24,271 nucleotides of DNA from Lysobacteraceae bacterium (GTDB taxonomy: Bacteria; Pseudomonadota; Gammaproteobacteria; Xanthomonadales; Xanthomonadaceae), in contig DNXT01000047.1 of the NCBI GenBank assembly GCA_003505795.1, positions 1 through 24,271 of the forward strand, written 5' to 3'. The translations under genes were made by a program, and so were the position numbers. Of the stretch, positions 1-8,530 are shown piece after piece; positions within the stretch are counted from its first letter, which is position 1; the number at the start of each line of letters is the position of its first letter. Below the pieces are notes generated by a model. That model searched no databases, was not told where the DNA came from, and worked only from the letters and a program-made list of their open reading frames with translations.

Positions 1-2154
1 CAGTTCCAGCGGCGGGGTCACGATCTCCTGCAGCACGACCGAGGCGTCGCCCGGCGCGGTGACGCGCTGGCGCTCGGTGGTGTCGTTGAGCCGCTCGCCG
101 ACCCAGCGCAACGCCGCGCCGACCTGCCCGTTGAGGCCGCCGGCGGTGGCGAACGCGTACTCGGCGGTCGCCGACCACGACAGCCGCGGCACGTACGGCA
201 TGCGGTCGCCCGCGAGCCCGGTGTTGAGGACCACGTCGAAGCCGTCCTGCGGGATCACCGTCGGCGCGAAATCGTTCTTCACCCTGGCCCTGGTGTAGGC
301 CGCGTTGAGCCCGAGCTGCAGGCGGTCGGTCGGGTGGAACAGCGACGCCAGCTCCACGCCCTCGCTGGTCGCCTCGCCGCCGTTGACCAGGCCGCCGACG
401 CCGTTGAACGAGGACGCGACCTGGATGTCGTCCCACTCGATGCGGAACGCGGACAGGTCCAGCTGCACCCGCCGGTCGGCGAACTGCGACTTCAGCCCCA
501 GCTCGTAGCTGGCGAGCATCGAGGAATCCACGCTGGACGGCATCCCCGGCAGCGCCACGTTGGGGCCGCCCGGCTGGTAGCCGGTGGCGGCGCGCGCGTA
601 CAGCATGACGTCCTCGGCCACGGTGAACTGCGGGCTCAGGCTCCAGGTGAACACGTCCTCGCGCGAGGTGCCCGGCGCCTCGCCGAGCGGCGCGAGGATG
701 CCGGTACTGACGTTCTGGCTGAACCACTGGTCGTTGCGCGCCTGGCGGATGCCGGCGTCGAGCTTGAAGCGCTCGCCGATTCGCCACGCGCCGTTGGCGA
801 ACAGCGCGACTTCCTTGTAGGTGCTGGGCAGCGCGATCTGCGTGAGCGTGCCGAACATCGCGTCGTACGGCGCCGGCAGCGCCGTGCCGTCGCGCTGGCC
901 CAGCCAGGCGAACTGGCTCTGCAGCGCCTTTTCCCTGGTGTAGAACACGCCGGCCATCCACTCGAAGCGGCCGCCGCCCCGGGAGGTCAGGCGGAACTCC
1001 TGGGTCAGCTTGTGCAGGTCGAAGTCGTAGCGCACGAACGAACTGCCCGGCTCCGGCAGGCCCAACAGCAGGTCGGCGACCTCGCCGAACTGCACGGTCG
1101 AATCGATCTGGTTCATGGTGTCGGTCTGCGACCAGCCGGTGGCCGATACGAAGCTGCCCCAGCCCAGGTCCCAGTCCAGGCTCAGCGAGGTCAGGGTCAC
1201 GTCCTTGGCGAACGGCTGCGGCTGCCAGATCCGGTCGGTGAGACCGCCGAACAGCGGCGTCAGGGTATCGGGATCGAGCGCGACGCCGGCGCGGTTGTCG
1301 CTGCGGATGCGCTGCTGCAATACCCCGAGGTTCGCGTTGACCGCCTCGCCGGCCCACCACAGCGCCGCGCGCGCGCCGACCTGCTCGCCCTCGTTGATGT
1401 CCTTGCGGCCGTCGACGGCGTTGTCGGTGTAGCCGGGCAGGCCGTTGCGGGCCAAGCTCATGCGCAGGCCGAGGCGGTCCTGCTGCAGCGGCACGCTCGC
1501 CCCGAGCCGGACGTTCCACTCGCTTGCCCCGCCCCGTACCGAGCCGAGGCCGACGCCGGCGCGGAATTCGTCGCCGGCCAGGTCCGGCGTGCGGGTCACG
1601 TACTTGAGCAGGCCGCCGATCGCGCCGGCGCCGTACAGCGTGCCCTGCGGCCCGCGCAATACCTCGACGCGGCTGATGTCGTAGGGCAGCAGGTCGAGGG
1701 CGAGCGTGTTGGCGGCCTGGTAGAGGCCGCTGGCGCCCAGCGGCACCTCGTCGATGTAGGTGGCCACCGTCGCGCCCGACGACAGCGCCGAGATGCCGCG
1801 CATCGACACCGAGGTCAGGCCCGGGTTGCCGTTGTCCTGCACCTGCAGCCCGGGAATCAGGTCGGCATAGTCGGACAGCGAGTTCGCACCGATGCTCTCC
1901 AGCTGCCGTTCGCCGATCACGCTGATCGAGGCGGCGACCTTGCGCACGTTCTCCACGCGCTTGTTCGCGGTCACCACCACCACGTCCAGGGTCTTTGCGC
2001 TGGCGGACTCCTCCGCCACGGCCGGGGCCGCGCCGGCCTCGTTGCGATCCTGCGCCACCGCCGGCGCCGCGGCGCCTCCCCAGCCCAGCGTGGCGGCGAT
2101 GGCGAGCGACAGTGGCGAGCGGTACCACGGCGATGCGGATTGGAACGCGTTCAT
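1..2154 (-). CDS. TonB-dependent outer-membrane receptor (3' end outside window)
   Basis: 718 codons are visible and the frame is open to base 1, so the C-terminal beta-strands are missing. The start ATG is at 2152-2154, behind a GGGGGAG ribosome-binding site 8-9 nt upstream. Residues 1-36 form a signal peptide (hydrophobic core LSLAIAATLGWGG, cleavage probably after AVA). A TonB-box-like stretch DVVVVTA lies near residue 55. A plug domain follows, with the family pattern SMRGISALSSGATVATYIDE and VEVLRGPQGTLYGAGAIGGL, and then a 22-strand-type barrel with aromatic, acidic strands. Such receptors import large or scarce ligands using TonB energy. The ligand cannot be read from the sequence, but the gene follows a peptide/D-amino-acid operon and has the same operator as that operon's first gene, so an oligopeptide-like ligand is inferred. 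Its own promoter shows it is a separate transcription unit. Confidence 0.95.
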   Translation of the reverse strand, partial: MNAFQSASPWYRSPLSLAIAATLGWGGAAAPAVAQDRNEAGAAPAVAEESASAKTLDVVVVTANKRVENVRKVAASISVIGERQLESIGANSLSDYADLIPGLQVQDNGNPGLTSVSMRGISALSSGATVATYIDEVPLGASGLYQAANTLALDLLPYDISRVEVLRGPQGTLYGAGAIGGLLKYVTRTPDLAGDEFRAGVGLGSVRGGASEWNVRLGASVPLQQDRLGLRMSLARNGLPGYTDNAVDGRKDINEGEQVGARAALWWAGEAVNANLGVLQQRIRSDNRAGVALDPDTLTPLFGGLTDRIWQPQPFAKDVTLTSLSLDWDLGWGSFVSATGWSQTDTMNQIDSTVQFGEVADLLLGLPEPGSSFVRYDFDLHKLTQEFRLTSRGGGRFEWMAGVFYTREKALQSQFAWLGQRDGTALPAPYDAMFGTLTQIALPSTYKEVALFANGAWRIGERFKLDAGIRQARNDQWFSQNVSTGILAPLGEAPGTSREDVFTWSLSPQFTVAEDVMLYARAATGYQPGGPNVALPGMPSSVDSSMLASYELGLKSQFADRRVQLDLSAFRIEWDDIQVASSFNGVGGLVNGGEATSEGVELASLFHPTDRLQLGLNAAYTRARVKNDFAPTVIPQDGFDVVLNTGLAGDRMPYVPRLSWSATAEYAFATAGGLNGQVGAALRWVGERLNDTTERQRVTAPGDASVVLQEIVTPPLEL

Positions 2155-2233
2155 GCCAGTTCTCCCCCGGGCGACGAAACAGCGTGTTGGACTGCGGTCG
2201 TTCCGGCCTGCGCAAGGACCAGTGCAGCCGGAC

Positions 2234-2275
2234 ATCCTGATTAGGCATCATCATCCTAATCGGAAAATTGTCAAC
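2234..2275 (-). promoter_or_regulatory. Promoter plus dyad operator of the TonB receptor gene (copy A)
   Basis: Read on the minus strand, a consensus TTGACA -35 (complement of 2269-2274) is followed by TCCGATTAGGAT, and then by GCCTAATCAGGAT. GATTAGG and CCTAATC form a perfect 7-bp inverted repeat with a 9-nt spacer. A weak -10, GATGAT, fits at 16-bp spacing. Bases 2253-2275 match 8551-8573 at 22 of 23 positions, and the distance from the -35 to the start codon is also similar (about 115-120 bp). An operator overlapping the core promoter is typical of repression. The regulator is inferred to be the XRE-cupin protein at 8719. Confidence 0.75.
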
Positions 2276-2316
2276 TCATTTGGAGAAATCGCCTCCACTC
2301 CGGCCGGCGGCGGTGC

Positions 2317-4032
2317 CTACTTCGCCGCCGGCGCCTTCGCGCCACGCCAGCCCGGCCCGCGCACCACGCGCCCGGGCAGCGCGCCGGTGTGCTCGCCGTC
2401 GCGCAGCACCTGCACGCCGTTGACGAAGACGTTCCCCACCCCGGTCGCGTATTGCTGCGGTTTGTCGTAGGTGGAGTGGTCGGCGATGGTGGACGGGTCG
2501 AATATCACGATGTCGGCGAAGCAGCCGGGCTCGAGGCAACCGCGATCCTCGAGCTTCCAGTTCCGGGCGGGCAATCCGGTCAGGCGATGGATGCCCTCCT
2601 CCAGCGGCATGAGCCTGCGGTCGCGCACGTAATGGCCCAGGAACCTGGCGACGTTTCCGTAGGCGCGCGGATGCGTGCTGGATTTCAGGAAAACGCCTTC
2701 CGGCGCCGACGATTCGGCATCCGAACCCAGGCTGGTCCACGGCTGCTTCAGGCCCTGCTCGACGTTTTCCTCGCTCATCAGGAAATACGCCGCGCCCAGC
2801 TCCGAGTCGTCTTCCACGATCAGGTCGAGCACCGTTTCCTCGGTCGACCTGCCCCGGCTCCTGGCGATGGCGGCCAGGCTTTTCCCCAGCAACGGCTTGA
2901 GCTTTTCGCTCTTGCATTCGATCAGCAGGACGCGCTCGTCGGAGCCGGCAAGCAGGCGGATATTTTCCCAGGCGACACCGGGATCCCGCATCTCGGCGAT
3001 CACGCGCTTGCGAATCGCAGGATCCTTCAAGCGCGCGATCATCGCCTCCAGGCCGCCTGCCTGCACCCATGGCGGCAGTCCGGCAGCGAGACTGGTGCCG
3101 CCAGCGGTGTAGGCGTACATGTTCGCACTGACTTTCAGGCCCTGGTCGCGCGCGGCCTGGATCTTCGCTATGGCCTGGGCCATCTTCGGCCAGTTCTTTT
3201 CCCCGGCCGCTTTCAGGTGATACACCTCGGCGCGCTGCCCGGTGGCGCGGGCGATGGCGATGGTCTCATCCAGCGCTTCGAGGAAACGGTCGGCCTCGCT
3301 GCGCATGTGCGCGATGTAGCCGCCGCCGGACTCGGCCGCCGCCAGCGCCAGCGCGGTCAGTTCGTTGCTGTCGGCGAACGTCGCCGGCGGATAGATCAGG
3401 GAGCCGCCCACCCCCAGCGCGCCCTCGTCCATCGCCTGCCGCACCAGCGCCTGCATGTCCGCCAGCTGCCCGGCGTCTGGCGCGACATCGTCCTCGCCGA
3501 GAACATTGATGCGCACGGTGGTCGCGCCGACGAAGGACGCGACGTTCGCGGTCACGCCACGATTTTCGAGATGATCCAGATATTGGCCCAGCGTGGTCCA
3601 CTCGATCGGATAGCGGATGTCGCCCTGCTGCTTGAGCGCATCGGCCTTCATCCGTTCGTTGTACGGCCCCATCGACCAGCCCTCGCCGAACACCTCCAGG
3701 GTGACGCCTTGCTTGGTGTCGCTCATGCCGCGGCCATCGGCGATCAGGGACTCCGTGGCCCAACTCAGCATGTTGATGAACCCCGGAGCCACGGCCTGGC
3801 CATGCGCATCCACGGTACGGGTGGCCACCGCCTCGCTTCCCGCCGGCAGCAAGGCCGCGATGCGATCCCCGCGCACGGCCACATCGACCTGTCGCGCCGC
3901 CGAACCACTGCCGTCGTAGACCATGCCGTCACGTATCAGCAGATCGTACGGCGCGCCGGCCGCCTTCGGGCCGGAGGCGGAAGAACAGCCGGCAAGCGCC
4001 AATGCCAGCAGGGAAATGCTCGGTCGACACAT
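2317..4032 (-). CDS. D-aminoacylase-like amidohydrolase, predicted lipoprotein
   Basis: The protein has 571 residues. I chose the ATG at 4030-4032 because GAGGAG lies 7 nt upstream; the ATG six bases earlier would put that site too close. Residues 1-16 are a lipoprotein signal (SLLALALAGC, lipid-attachment Cys16), so it probably acts in the periplasm. The amidohydrolase fold starts at DLLIRDGMVYDGSG (30-43), and the family segment VAPGFIN is at 81-87. Conserved features of N-acyl-D-amino-acid deacylases are His242 (AHMRSE), His272 (YHLK) and Asp438 (GSD). The usual HxH after PGF reads NMLSW, and the GNCG zinc-cysteine segment reads GEGW (116-119), so two metal-site elements are missing or replaced. 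It lies 67 bp after the peptide transporter gene and is probably in the same operon. Likely substrates are N-acyl- or peptidyl-D-amino acids. The family is secure; the activity is not. Confidence 0.85.
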   Translation of the reverse strand: MCRPSISLLALALAGCSSASGPKAAGAPYDLLIRDGMVYDGSGSAARQVDVAVRGDRIAALLPAGSEAVATRTVDAHGQAVAPGFINMLSWATESLIADGRGMSDTKQGVTLEVFGEGWSMGPYNERMKADALKQQGDIRYPIEWTTLGQYLDHLENRGVTANVASFVGATTVRINVLGEDDVAPDAGQLADMQALVRQAMDEGALGVGGSLIYPPATFADSNELTALALAAAESGGGYIAHMRSEADRFLEALDETIAIARATGQRAEVYHLKAAGEKNWPKMAQAIAKIQAARDQGLKVSANMYAYTAGGTSLAAGLPPWVQAGGLEAMIARLKDPAIRKRVIAEMRDPGVAWENIRLLAGSDERVLLIECKSEKLKPLLGKSLAAIARSRGRSTEETVLDLIVEDDSELGAAYFLMSEENVEQGLKQPWTSLGSDAESSAPEGVFLKSSTHPRAYGNVARFLGHYVRDRRLMPLEEGIHRLTGLPARNWKLEDRGCLEPGCFADIVIFDPSTIADHSTYDKPQQYATGVGNVFVNGVQVLRDGEHTGALPGRVVRGPGWRGAKAPAAK

Positions 4033-4099
4033 CGGCATGCTCCTCATGGATATCGCAACGGCGGAAGGCATCACGACGAGACGCCGTGATCGACAGGCT

Positions 4100-5437
4100 T
4101 CAACGACGGACTTCTTGCAGCGGCACGCTCGCATCGGCGGGCCCGCCTGTTTGTACGGGCGGGGCAAGACGGGCCGATTCCAGATCGCGGATGGGACGAT
4201 CCAGCATCCACAGGAGGCACCCGGCCAGCAACGCCAGCGCCGACAGCAATGCGAAGAATCCCGCGTGACCGGTCCTCGACCACAACGCCCCGACCGCACC
4301 GGCCAGCAGGCTGCCGCTGAAGATCGCCAGGAACCATGCGGCAACGGTGGTGGCGCCGAGGCGTGGCGGCGCCAGTCGCGCGAAAAGCCCCAGGCCGGTC
4401 GGCAGGATGTACAGCTCGCCCAGCGTGAGGATGACGAAGAACAGCAGCAACCACGGCCAGCCCACGCGCTCGCCACCGGCGGAACCGTCCAGTGTCGCCA
4501 GCAGCAGATACGCCAAGGCAACGATGGCCGCGCCGATGGCCATCCTGCGTGCCGGCGAGGTCTCGCGGCCGGCATCGGCGCGACGACGCCAGTGCAACAG
4601 CAGCAGCGGCGTCATGCTGATCACCAACAGCGGATTGAGCGACTGGAACCAGGTCATCGGGATCACCACGCTGCCCCAGGCCCGGTCCACGCCCATGTCG
4701 GTCCACAGCGGCAAGGTGTTGCCGATCTGCTCGTAGGCGCCGCGGAAGATCGTCGCCGCAATACCCACGCCCAGCAGCAATGCCCAGACCCGTCGCTGGC
4801 CGCTGCGTGCGCCAGCCAGGGCAGGCGCACGCACCACGCGCGTGCGCTCTTCCCGCGGGAGATAGTCGCGGCCGAGTACGTAGACGATCAGTCCCGCGAA
4901 CATGCCGATGCCGGCGGCGCCGAAGCCGTAATGCCAGCCATAGACCTCGCCGAGCGTGCCGCAGATCAGCGGCGCCATGAAGCCGCCGATGTTCAGGCCG
5001 ACGTAGTAGACGTTGTAGGCCCGCCCGCGGCGCGGATCGTCGGCCTCGTACAGGTCGTTGATCTGGCTGGGAAGACTGGGCAGGAACAGACCATTGCCCA
5101 GCGCGATGGTCGCCAGCGCGAGATAGAACATCGGCTCGAACGCCATCAGGAAATGGCCCAGCGCCATCACGCTGCCGCCGAGCACCACCGCGTTGCGCTT
5201 GCCCAGCCAGCGGTCGGCGACGGCGCCGCCGAGGATCGGGGTGAAGTAGGCCAGCGCGGTGTAGGTGCCGTAGACGAAGGATGCCTTCTCCTGCGCGAAC
5301 AGCAGCTGCTTGGTCATGTAGTAGACCAGCAGCGTGCGCATGCCGTAGTAGGAGAACAGCTCCCACATGTTGGTCAGGAACAGGATGGTCAGCCCGCGCG
5401 GCTGGCCGAACCAGGTCTTGGCGGCATCCGCGCTCAC
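4100..5437 (-). CDS. POT/PTR2-family peptide transporter (MFS)
   Basis: The protein has 445 residues and about 12 or more membrane helices and sits in the inner membrane. The start is GTG at 5435-5437, overlapping the epimerase stop as GTGA, so translation is probably coupled. The family signature FSYYGMR is at 28-34, followed by LGGAVADRWLGKR (loop 2-3 MFS motif), YNVYYVGLNIGG (second PTR2 signature region) and GELYILPTGLGL late in the protein. Members import di- and tripeptides with protons. The helix-1 motif ExxER, used for proton coupling in characterised POTs, reads N23-M-W-E26-L27 here: the first Glu and the Arg are replaced. Context (epimerase, peptidase, deacylase) fits import of short peptides released in the periplasm. 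Coupling mode and specificity are unknown. Confidence 0.92.
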   Translation of the reverse strand: MSADAAKTWFGQPRGLTILFLTNMWELFSYYGMRTLLVYYMTKQLLFAQEKASFVYGTYTALAYFTPILGGAVADRWLGKRNAVVLGGSVMALGHFLMAFEPMFYLALATIALGNGLFLPSLPSQINDLYEADDPRRGRAYNVYYVGLNIGGFMAPLICGTLGEVYGWHYGFGAAGIGMFAGLIVYVLGRDYLPREERTRVVRAPALAGARSGQRRVWALLLGVGIAATIFRGAYEQIGNTLPLWTDMGVDRAWGSVVIPMTWFQSLNPLLVISMTPLLLLHWRRRADAGRETSPARRMAIGAAIVALAYLLLATLDGSAGGERVGWPWLLLFFVILTLGELYILPTGLGLFARLAPPRLGATTVAAWFLAIFSGSLLAGAVGALWSRTGHAGFFALLSALALLAGCLLWMLDRPIRDLESARLAPPVQTGGPADASVPLQEVRR

Positions 5438-6435
5438 GGGACGGCCCGCGGCCCCCAGACCTCGTCGCCGCACCGGATGTAGCCGTCGGCGTAGCGCACC
5501 GGGGGGCTGCGGTCCCGCGCGAGGAACAGCGGGCCGTCGAGGTCGACGACGTCGCACTGCTGTCCCAGCACGAACGCCGGCGCCGCCGCCAGGCTGGTGC
5601 CGCACATGTTGCCGACCATCACCCGCTTGCCGAGCGCGCGCGCGCGCTCGGCCATCAGCAGCCCCTCGGTCAGGCCGCCGCACTTGTCGAGCTTGATGTT
5701 GATCACGTCGAAGCGGTGGTGGCGCGCTTCCAGTTCGGCCAGGTCGAGGATGCTCTCGTCGGCGGCGATCGGCAGTACGTGCTCGATGCCGTCCAGGTCC
5801 GATTCGCGGCCGCGCGCGCAAGGCTGCTCGAGCAGCGAGACGCCTTCCTCGACCAGCACCGGCAGCAGCAGCGGCAGGGTCGCCGCGGCGTAGCCCTGGT
5901 TCGCGTCGACCCCGATCCACGCAGCCGGGCAACGCCGGCGGACCGCGCGCACGCGCTCGCAATCCAGCTCCGCTTCGCCGGTGAGCTTGAGCTTGAGCGC
6001 ACGCGCGCCGAGGTAGGCGGCGGCCCTCTCCGCCATCGCCTCGGGCGCGTCCGCGCCGACGGTGAAGGTGGTCAGCAGCGGCCGCGCTTCGTCGAGCCCG
6101 GCCAGGCGCCAGACCGGCGTGCCGGTCCGCTGCGACTCGAGTTCCCACAGCGCGCAATCGAGCGCGTTGCGCGCCCCGCCCGGCGGCAGCAGCTGCTGGA
6201 GCGCCGTGCGATCCAGGCCCGCCTCGATCCGCGGACGCAACGACTCCAGCGTCGCCAGCATGGCGTCCGGATGGTCGTCGTTGTAATAGACGCCGGCGGC
6301 TTCGCCACGGCCGCAATACCGGCCCTGGCGCAGCGTGACCACGGTCGCCGGCATCGCCTCGAAGACGTAGCCGGAGATGCGGAACGGGGCGGACAGGCGC
6401 AGCGGTTCGTTGCGCAGCTCGAGTTCGGTTCTCAC
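5434..6435 (-). CDS. Dipeptide epimerase (enolase superfamily, L-Ala-D/L-Glu epimerase type)
   Basis: The protein has 333 residues and a GTG start at 6433-6435, with GAGGAG about 8 nt upstream and 16 bp after the serine hydrolase stop. The muconate-lactonizing subgroup layout is complete. The catalytic KxK is Lys148/Lys150 (ALKLKL), the metal ligands are Asp177 (GVDAN), Glu203 (LEQP) and Asp226 (AADES), and the second catalytic lysine is Lys248 (NIKLDKCGG). The late DxD, Asp298-Leu-Asp300, is the element that binds the dipeptide amino group in known dipeptide epimerases. The family epimerises the C-terminal residue of dipeptides in the cytoplasm, as in recycling of L-Ala-D-Glu from murein. 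It overlaps the transporter gene, which suggests that the imported dipeptides are its substrate. Exact dipeptide specificity cannot be read off; N-acyl-amino-acid racemase activity is the main alternative. Confidence 0.88.
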   Translation of the reverse strand: MRTELELRNEPLRLSAPFRISGYVFEAMPATVVTLRQGRYCGRGEAAGVYYNDDHPDAMLATLESLRPRIEAGLDRTALQQLLPPGGARNALDCALWELESQRTGTPVWRLAGLDEARPLLTTFTVGADAPEAMAERAAAYLGARALKLKLTGEAELDCERVRAVRRRCPAAWIGVDANQGYAAATLPLLLPVLVEEGVSLLEQPCARGRESDLDGIEHVLPIAADESILDLAELEARHHRFDVINIKLDKCGGLTEGLLMAERARALGKRVMVGNMCGTSLAAAPAFVLGQQCDVVDLDGPLFLARDRSPPVRYADGYIRCGDEVWGPRAVP

Positions 6436-6451
6436 CGAGGATGCTCCTCGC

Positions 6452-8446
6452 TCAGAAGTTCGCGCCGAAGCCGATCAGGTGGTAGGCGAACCCGACCCAG
6501 AGCAGGTACAGCCCGGCCAGCGCCAGCAGCACGCTCCAGAGCCTGGCCAGCCAGCGCCGCCGGCCGCGCAGCACCTGCCACGCGCTCCACAGGGTCAGCG
6601 CCGCACCCGCGATCAGCGCTGCCCCGACCAACAGGCGCGCCGCCATCACCACGCCATCGATGCCGGTGAGGTTCTCCAGGCTGCTCATCATCCACAGCAC
6701 CAGGCCGATGCCGCCGCCGATCCCCAGCGTCGCCAGCAGGCTGCCCCAGCGCGCGGCGCGGTGCGCCTTCGCGTCCGCGCCGGCGAGCGCGTAGGACACC
6801 TTGTAATGGCGCCGCACCAGCGCCGAGATCGGCCAGGCCAGCGTGGTCAGCAGCACCGCGGCGAAACTCAGGGCCAGCAGCAGCGGCACGCTCGCGGCCC
6901 AGCCGGAGAGCCGCTCGAACACCATGATCGAGGCGACGTATTCCATGCTGAAGCGCTTCACCTTGCCGTCCTGGACTTCGGCGGCGAGCCGCTCGCCGGT
7001 GTTGCGGTCCTGCCACAGCCATTCGCCGATGGGCTGCCACTTCCTCGGCTTGCCGGACGGGTCGGTCCAGATCGAGACGCTGATGGTGCCGTCCTCGTTC
7101 GCGACCACCTTGACCTGGCCCAGCAGGCTCAGGATCCCCATCACGTTGTTCTGCGGGCGTCGGCTGCTGTCGTAGGCGCCGGCGATCGCCGCGTTCTGCG
7201 CCTTGGCCGCTTCCGCGCCGATGCCGGGCCCCTGCGGTTTCGGGCCGGGCAGGTAGCGGTCGACGAACCCGCCGACCAGCCGGTTGCGGACCTGCAAGGT
7301 CGCGCCATCGCGGCCGGCGCTGTTCATCGAGACGAAGAGGCCGACGCCGTCGTCCGGGAACAGCTGCAGGTCGCTGTGGAACCACTGCGTGTCGCCGCCG
7401 TGGGCGATGGCGAAGTGGCCGTCGAGGCTGGTTTCGTAGAAGCCCAGCATCATCCTGTTGAGCGGACCGACCGTGGCCTGCCCGGTGCGGTGCATCCTGT
7501 CGGCGGTTTCCGCCGACAGGATGCGCGCGCCGGCGTATTCGCCGTTGTTGAGATGCGCGATCATGAACTTCGCCATGTCCGCGCCGCTGGACGCGAGGCT
7601 GCCCGCCGGATACAGGTTGATCAGCTCGTAGGGCTTTGCCTTGCCGTCGGACAGGCTCTCGTAGCCTTTCGACATCCGCTTGGCCAGCGCCTCCGGCAGC
7701 GGCTGGCGGAAGCTGGACGAGGTCATGCCCAGCGGGGCGAAGATGCGCTGATCGACGTAGTCGTTGAAGTCCTGGCCGCTGACCCGCTCGACGATGTAGC
7801 CGGCCAGCGCGGTGGCGTAGTTGGAATAGGCCGGCGTCGTGCCGGGCACGTGGATGCGCGTGGGCGTCCAGTGCTTGAGGGTCTCGCCCAGCGGCGCCAG
7901 CGTGCCGGCGTCGGAGAAGATGAGGCCGCGCAGCGCCTCCTCGAAGCCGCCGGTGTGGGTCATGATCTGGCGCATCGTCAGCGGCTTGCCGTCGCGCTCG
8001 GGAATCCTGAAATCCAGGTACTGGTTGACGTCGGCGTCTAGATCGATCCGGCCGGCTTCGACCTGCTGCATCACCGCCGTCCAGGTGAACAGCTTCGACA
8101 CCGAGCCGGGCCGGAACAGGGTGTGTTCCGGATCGACCGGCGCGCGCGCGGCCAGGTCGGAATAGCCATAGCCCTTCTGCAGCAGGACCCGGCCGTCCTT
8201 CACCACCACCACGACCGCGCCGACGATGTCGCCCGAGGCCAGCGCATAGGGCATGTAGCCGTCCAGCCATGCTTCCACGTCGCCGCGCTCGAGCGCCGGC
8301 GCGGCGGACGCGGATTGGGTCGCGAGCGGAACGGACTCGGGCGTCGCCGCCGGGACCTGCACGGTCGGGACCGGGCCCTGCGCGGCCGCGAGCGGCACCG
8401 TCACCGCGGCCAGCAGGCCGGCAAGGATCATCGACATCGGACGCAT
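6452..8446 (-). CDS. Secreted serine hydrolase (beta-lactamase/PBP-fold) with C-terminal membrane domain
   Basis: The protein has 664 residues. The ATG at 8444-8446 follows GGGGGAG by about 9 nt. Residues 1-22 are a signal peptide ending in LAAAQ. The class C beta-lactamase/D-aminopeptidase fold covers about 55-400: Ser115-x-x-Lys118 (SVSK), Tyr207-Ser-Asn209 (YSN), MTHTGG at 162-167 and the third-box equivalent HGG at 349-351. A beta-rich linker domain (about 415-510) is followed by four predicted helices (about 518-545, 567-588, 597-624, 633-657) that should anchor the enzyme in the inner membrane with its catalytic domain in the periplasm. Relatives include D-aminopeptidases, DD-peptidases and esterases; the substrate is open. 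As first gene of the operon and owner of operator copy B, it is a plausible D-residue peptidase feeding the transporter and epimerase. Confidence 0.9.
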   Translation of the reverse strand: MRPMSMILAGLLAAVTVPLAAAQGPVPTVQVPAATPESVPLATQSASAAPALERGDVEAWLDGYMPYALASGDIVGAVVVVVKDGRVLLQKGYGYSDLAARAPVDPEHTLFRPGSVSKLFTWTAVMQQVEAGRIDLDADVNQYLDFRIPERDGKPLTMRQIMTHTGGFEEALRGLIFSDAGTLAPLGETLKHWTPTRIHVPGTTPAYSNYATALAGYIVERVSGQDFNDYVDQRIFAPLGMTSSSFRQPLPEALAKRMSKGYESLSDGKAKPYELINLYPAGSLASSGADMAKFMIAHLNNGEYAGARILSAETADRMHRTGQATVGPLNRMMLGFYETSLDGHFAIAHGGDTQWFHSDLQLFPDDGVGLFVSMNSAGRDGATLQVRNRLVGGFVDRYLPGPKPQGPGIGAEAAKAQNAAIAGAYDSSRRPQNNVMGILSLLGQVKVVANEDGTISVSIWTDPSGKPRKWQPIGEWLWQDRNTGERLAAEVQDGKVKRFSMEYVASIMVFERLSGWAASVPLLLALSFAAVLLTTLAWPISALVRRHYKVSYALAGADAKAHRAARWGSLLATLGIGGGIGLVLWMMSSLENLTGIDGVVMAARLLVGAALIAGAALTLWSAWQVLRGRRRWLARLWSVLLALAGLYLLWVGFAYHLIGFGANF

Positions 8447-8530
8447 CGGCAGCTCTCCCCCGCCCCGTGTATGGGCCATTGTGATCGGACATCGGAGCCG
8501 GCCCGCGGATTCTCCGAAAGGCCGCCATAT

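Noticed and set aside
334..2244. 636-codon plus-strand open frame
   Set aside because: It is the antisense of the TonB receptor. Its product is low-complexity (Arg/Ala/Gln/Val) without domains, while the minus strand has a signal peptide, plug and barrel.
2317..4575. 752-residue version of the D-aminoacylase-like protein
   Set aside because: The extra N-terminal part overlaps the POT gene out of frame. The lipoprotein signal and GAGGAG site place the start at 4032.
2389..5482. Long plus-strand frames opposite the D-aminoacylase and POT genes
   Set aside because: Products are repetitive and lack recognisable motifs; the minus-strand proteins carry complete family signatures. These are GC-skew shadows.
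6377..8041. 554-codon plus-strand frame
   Set aside because: It is antisense to the serine hydrolase, which has SxxK, YSN and HGG motifs; the plus product has none.
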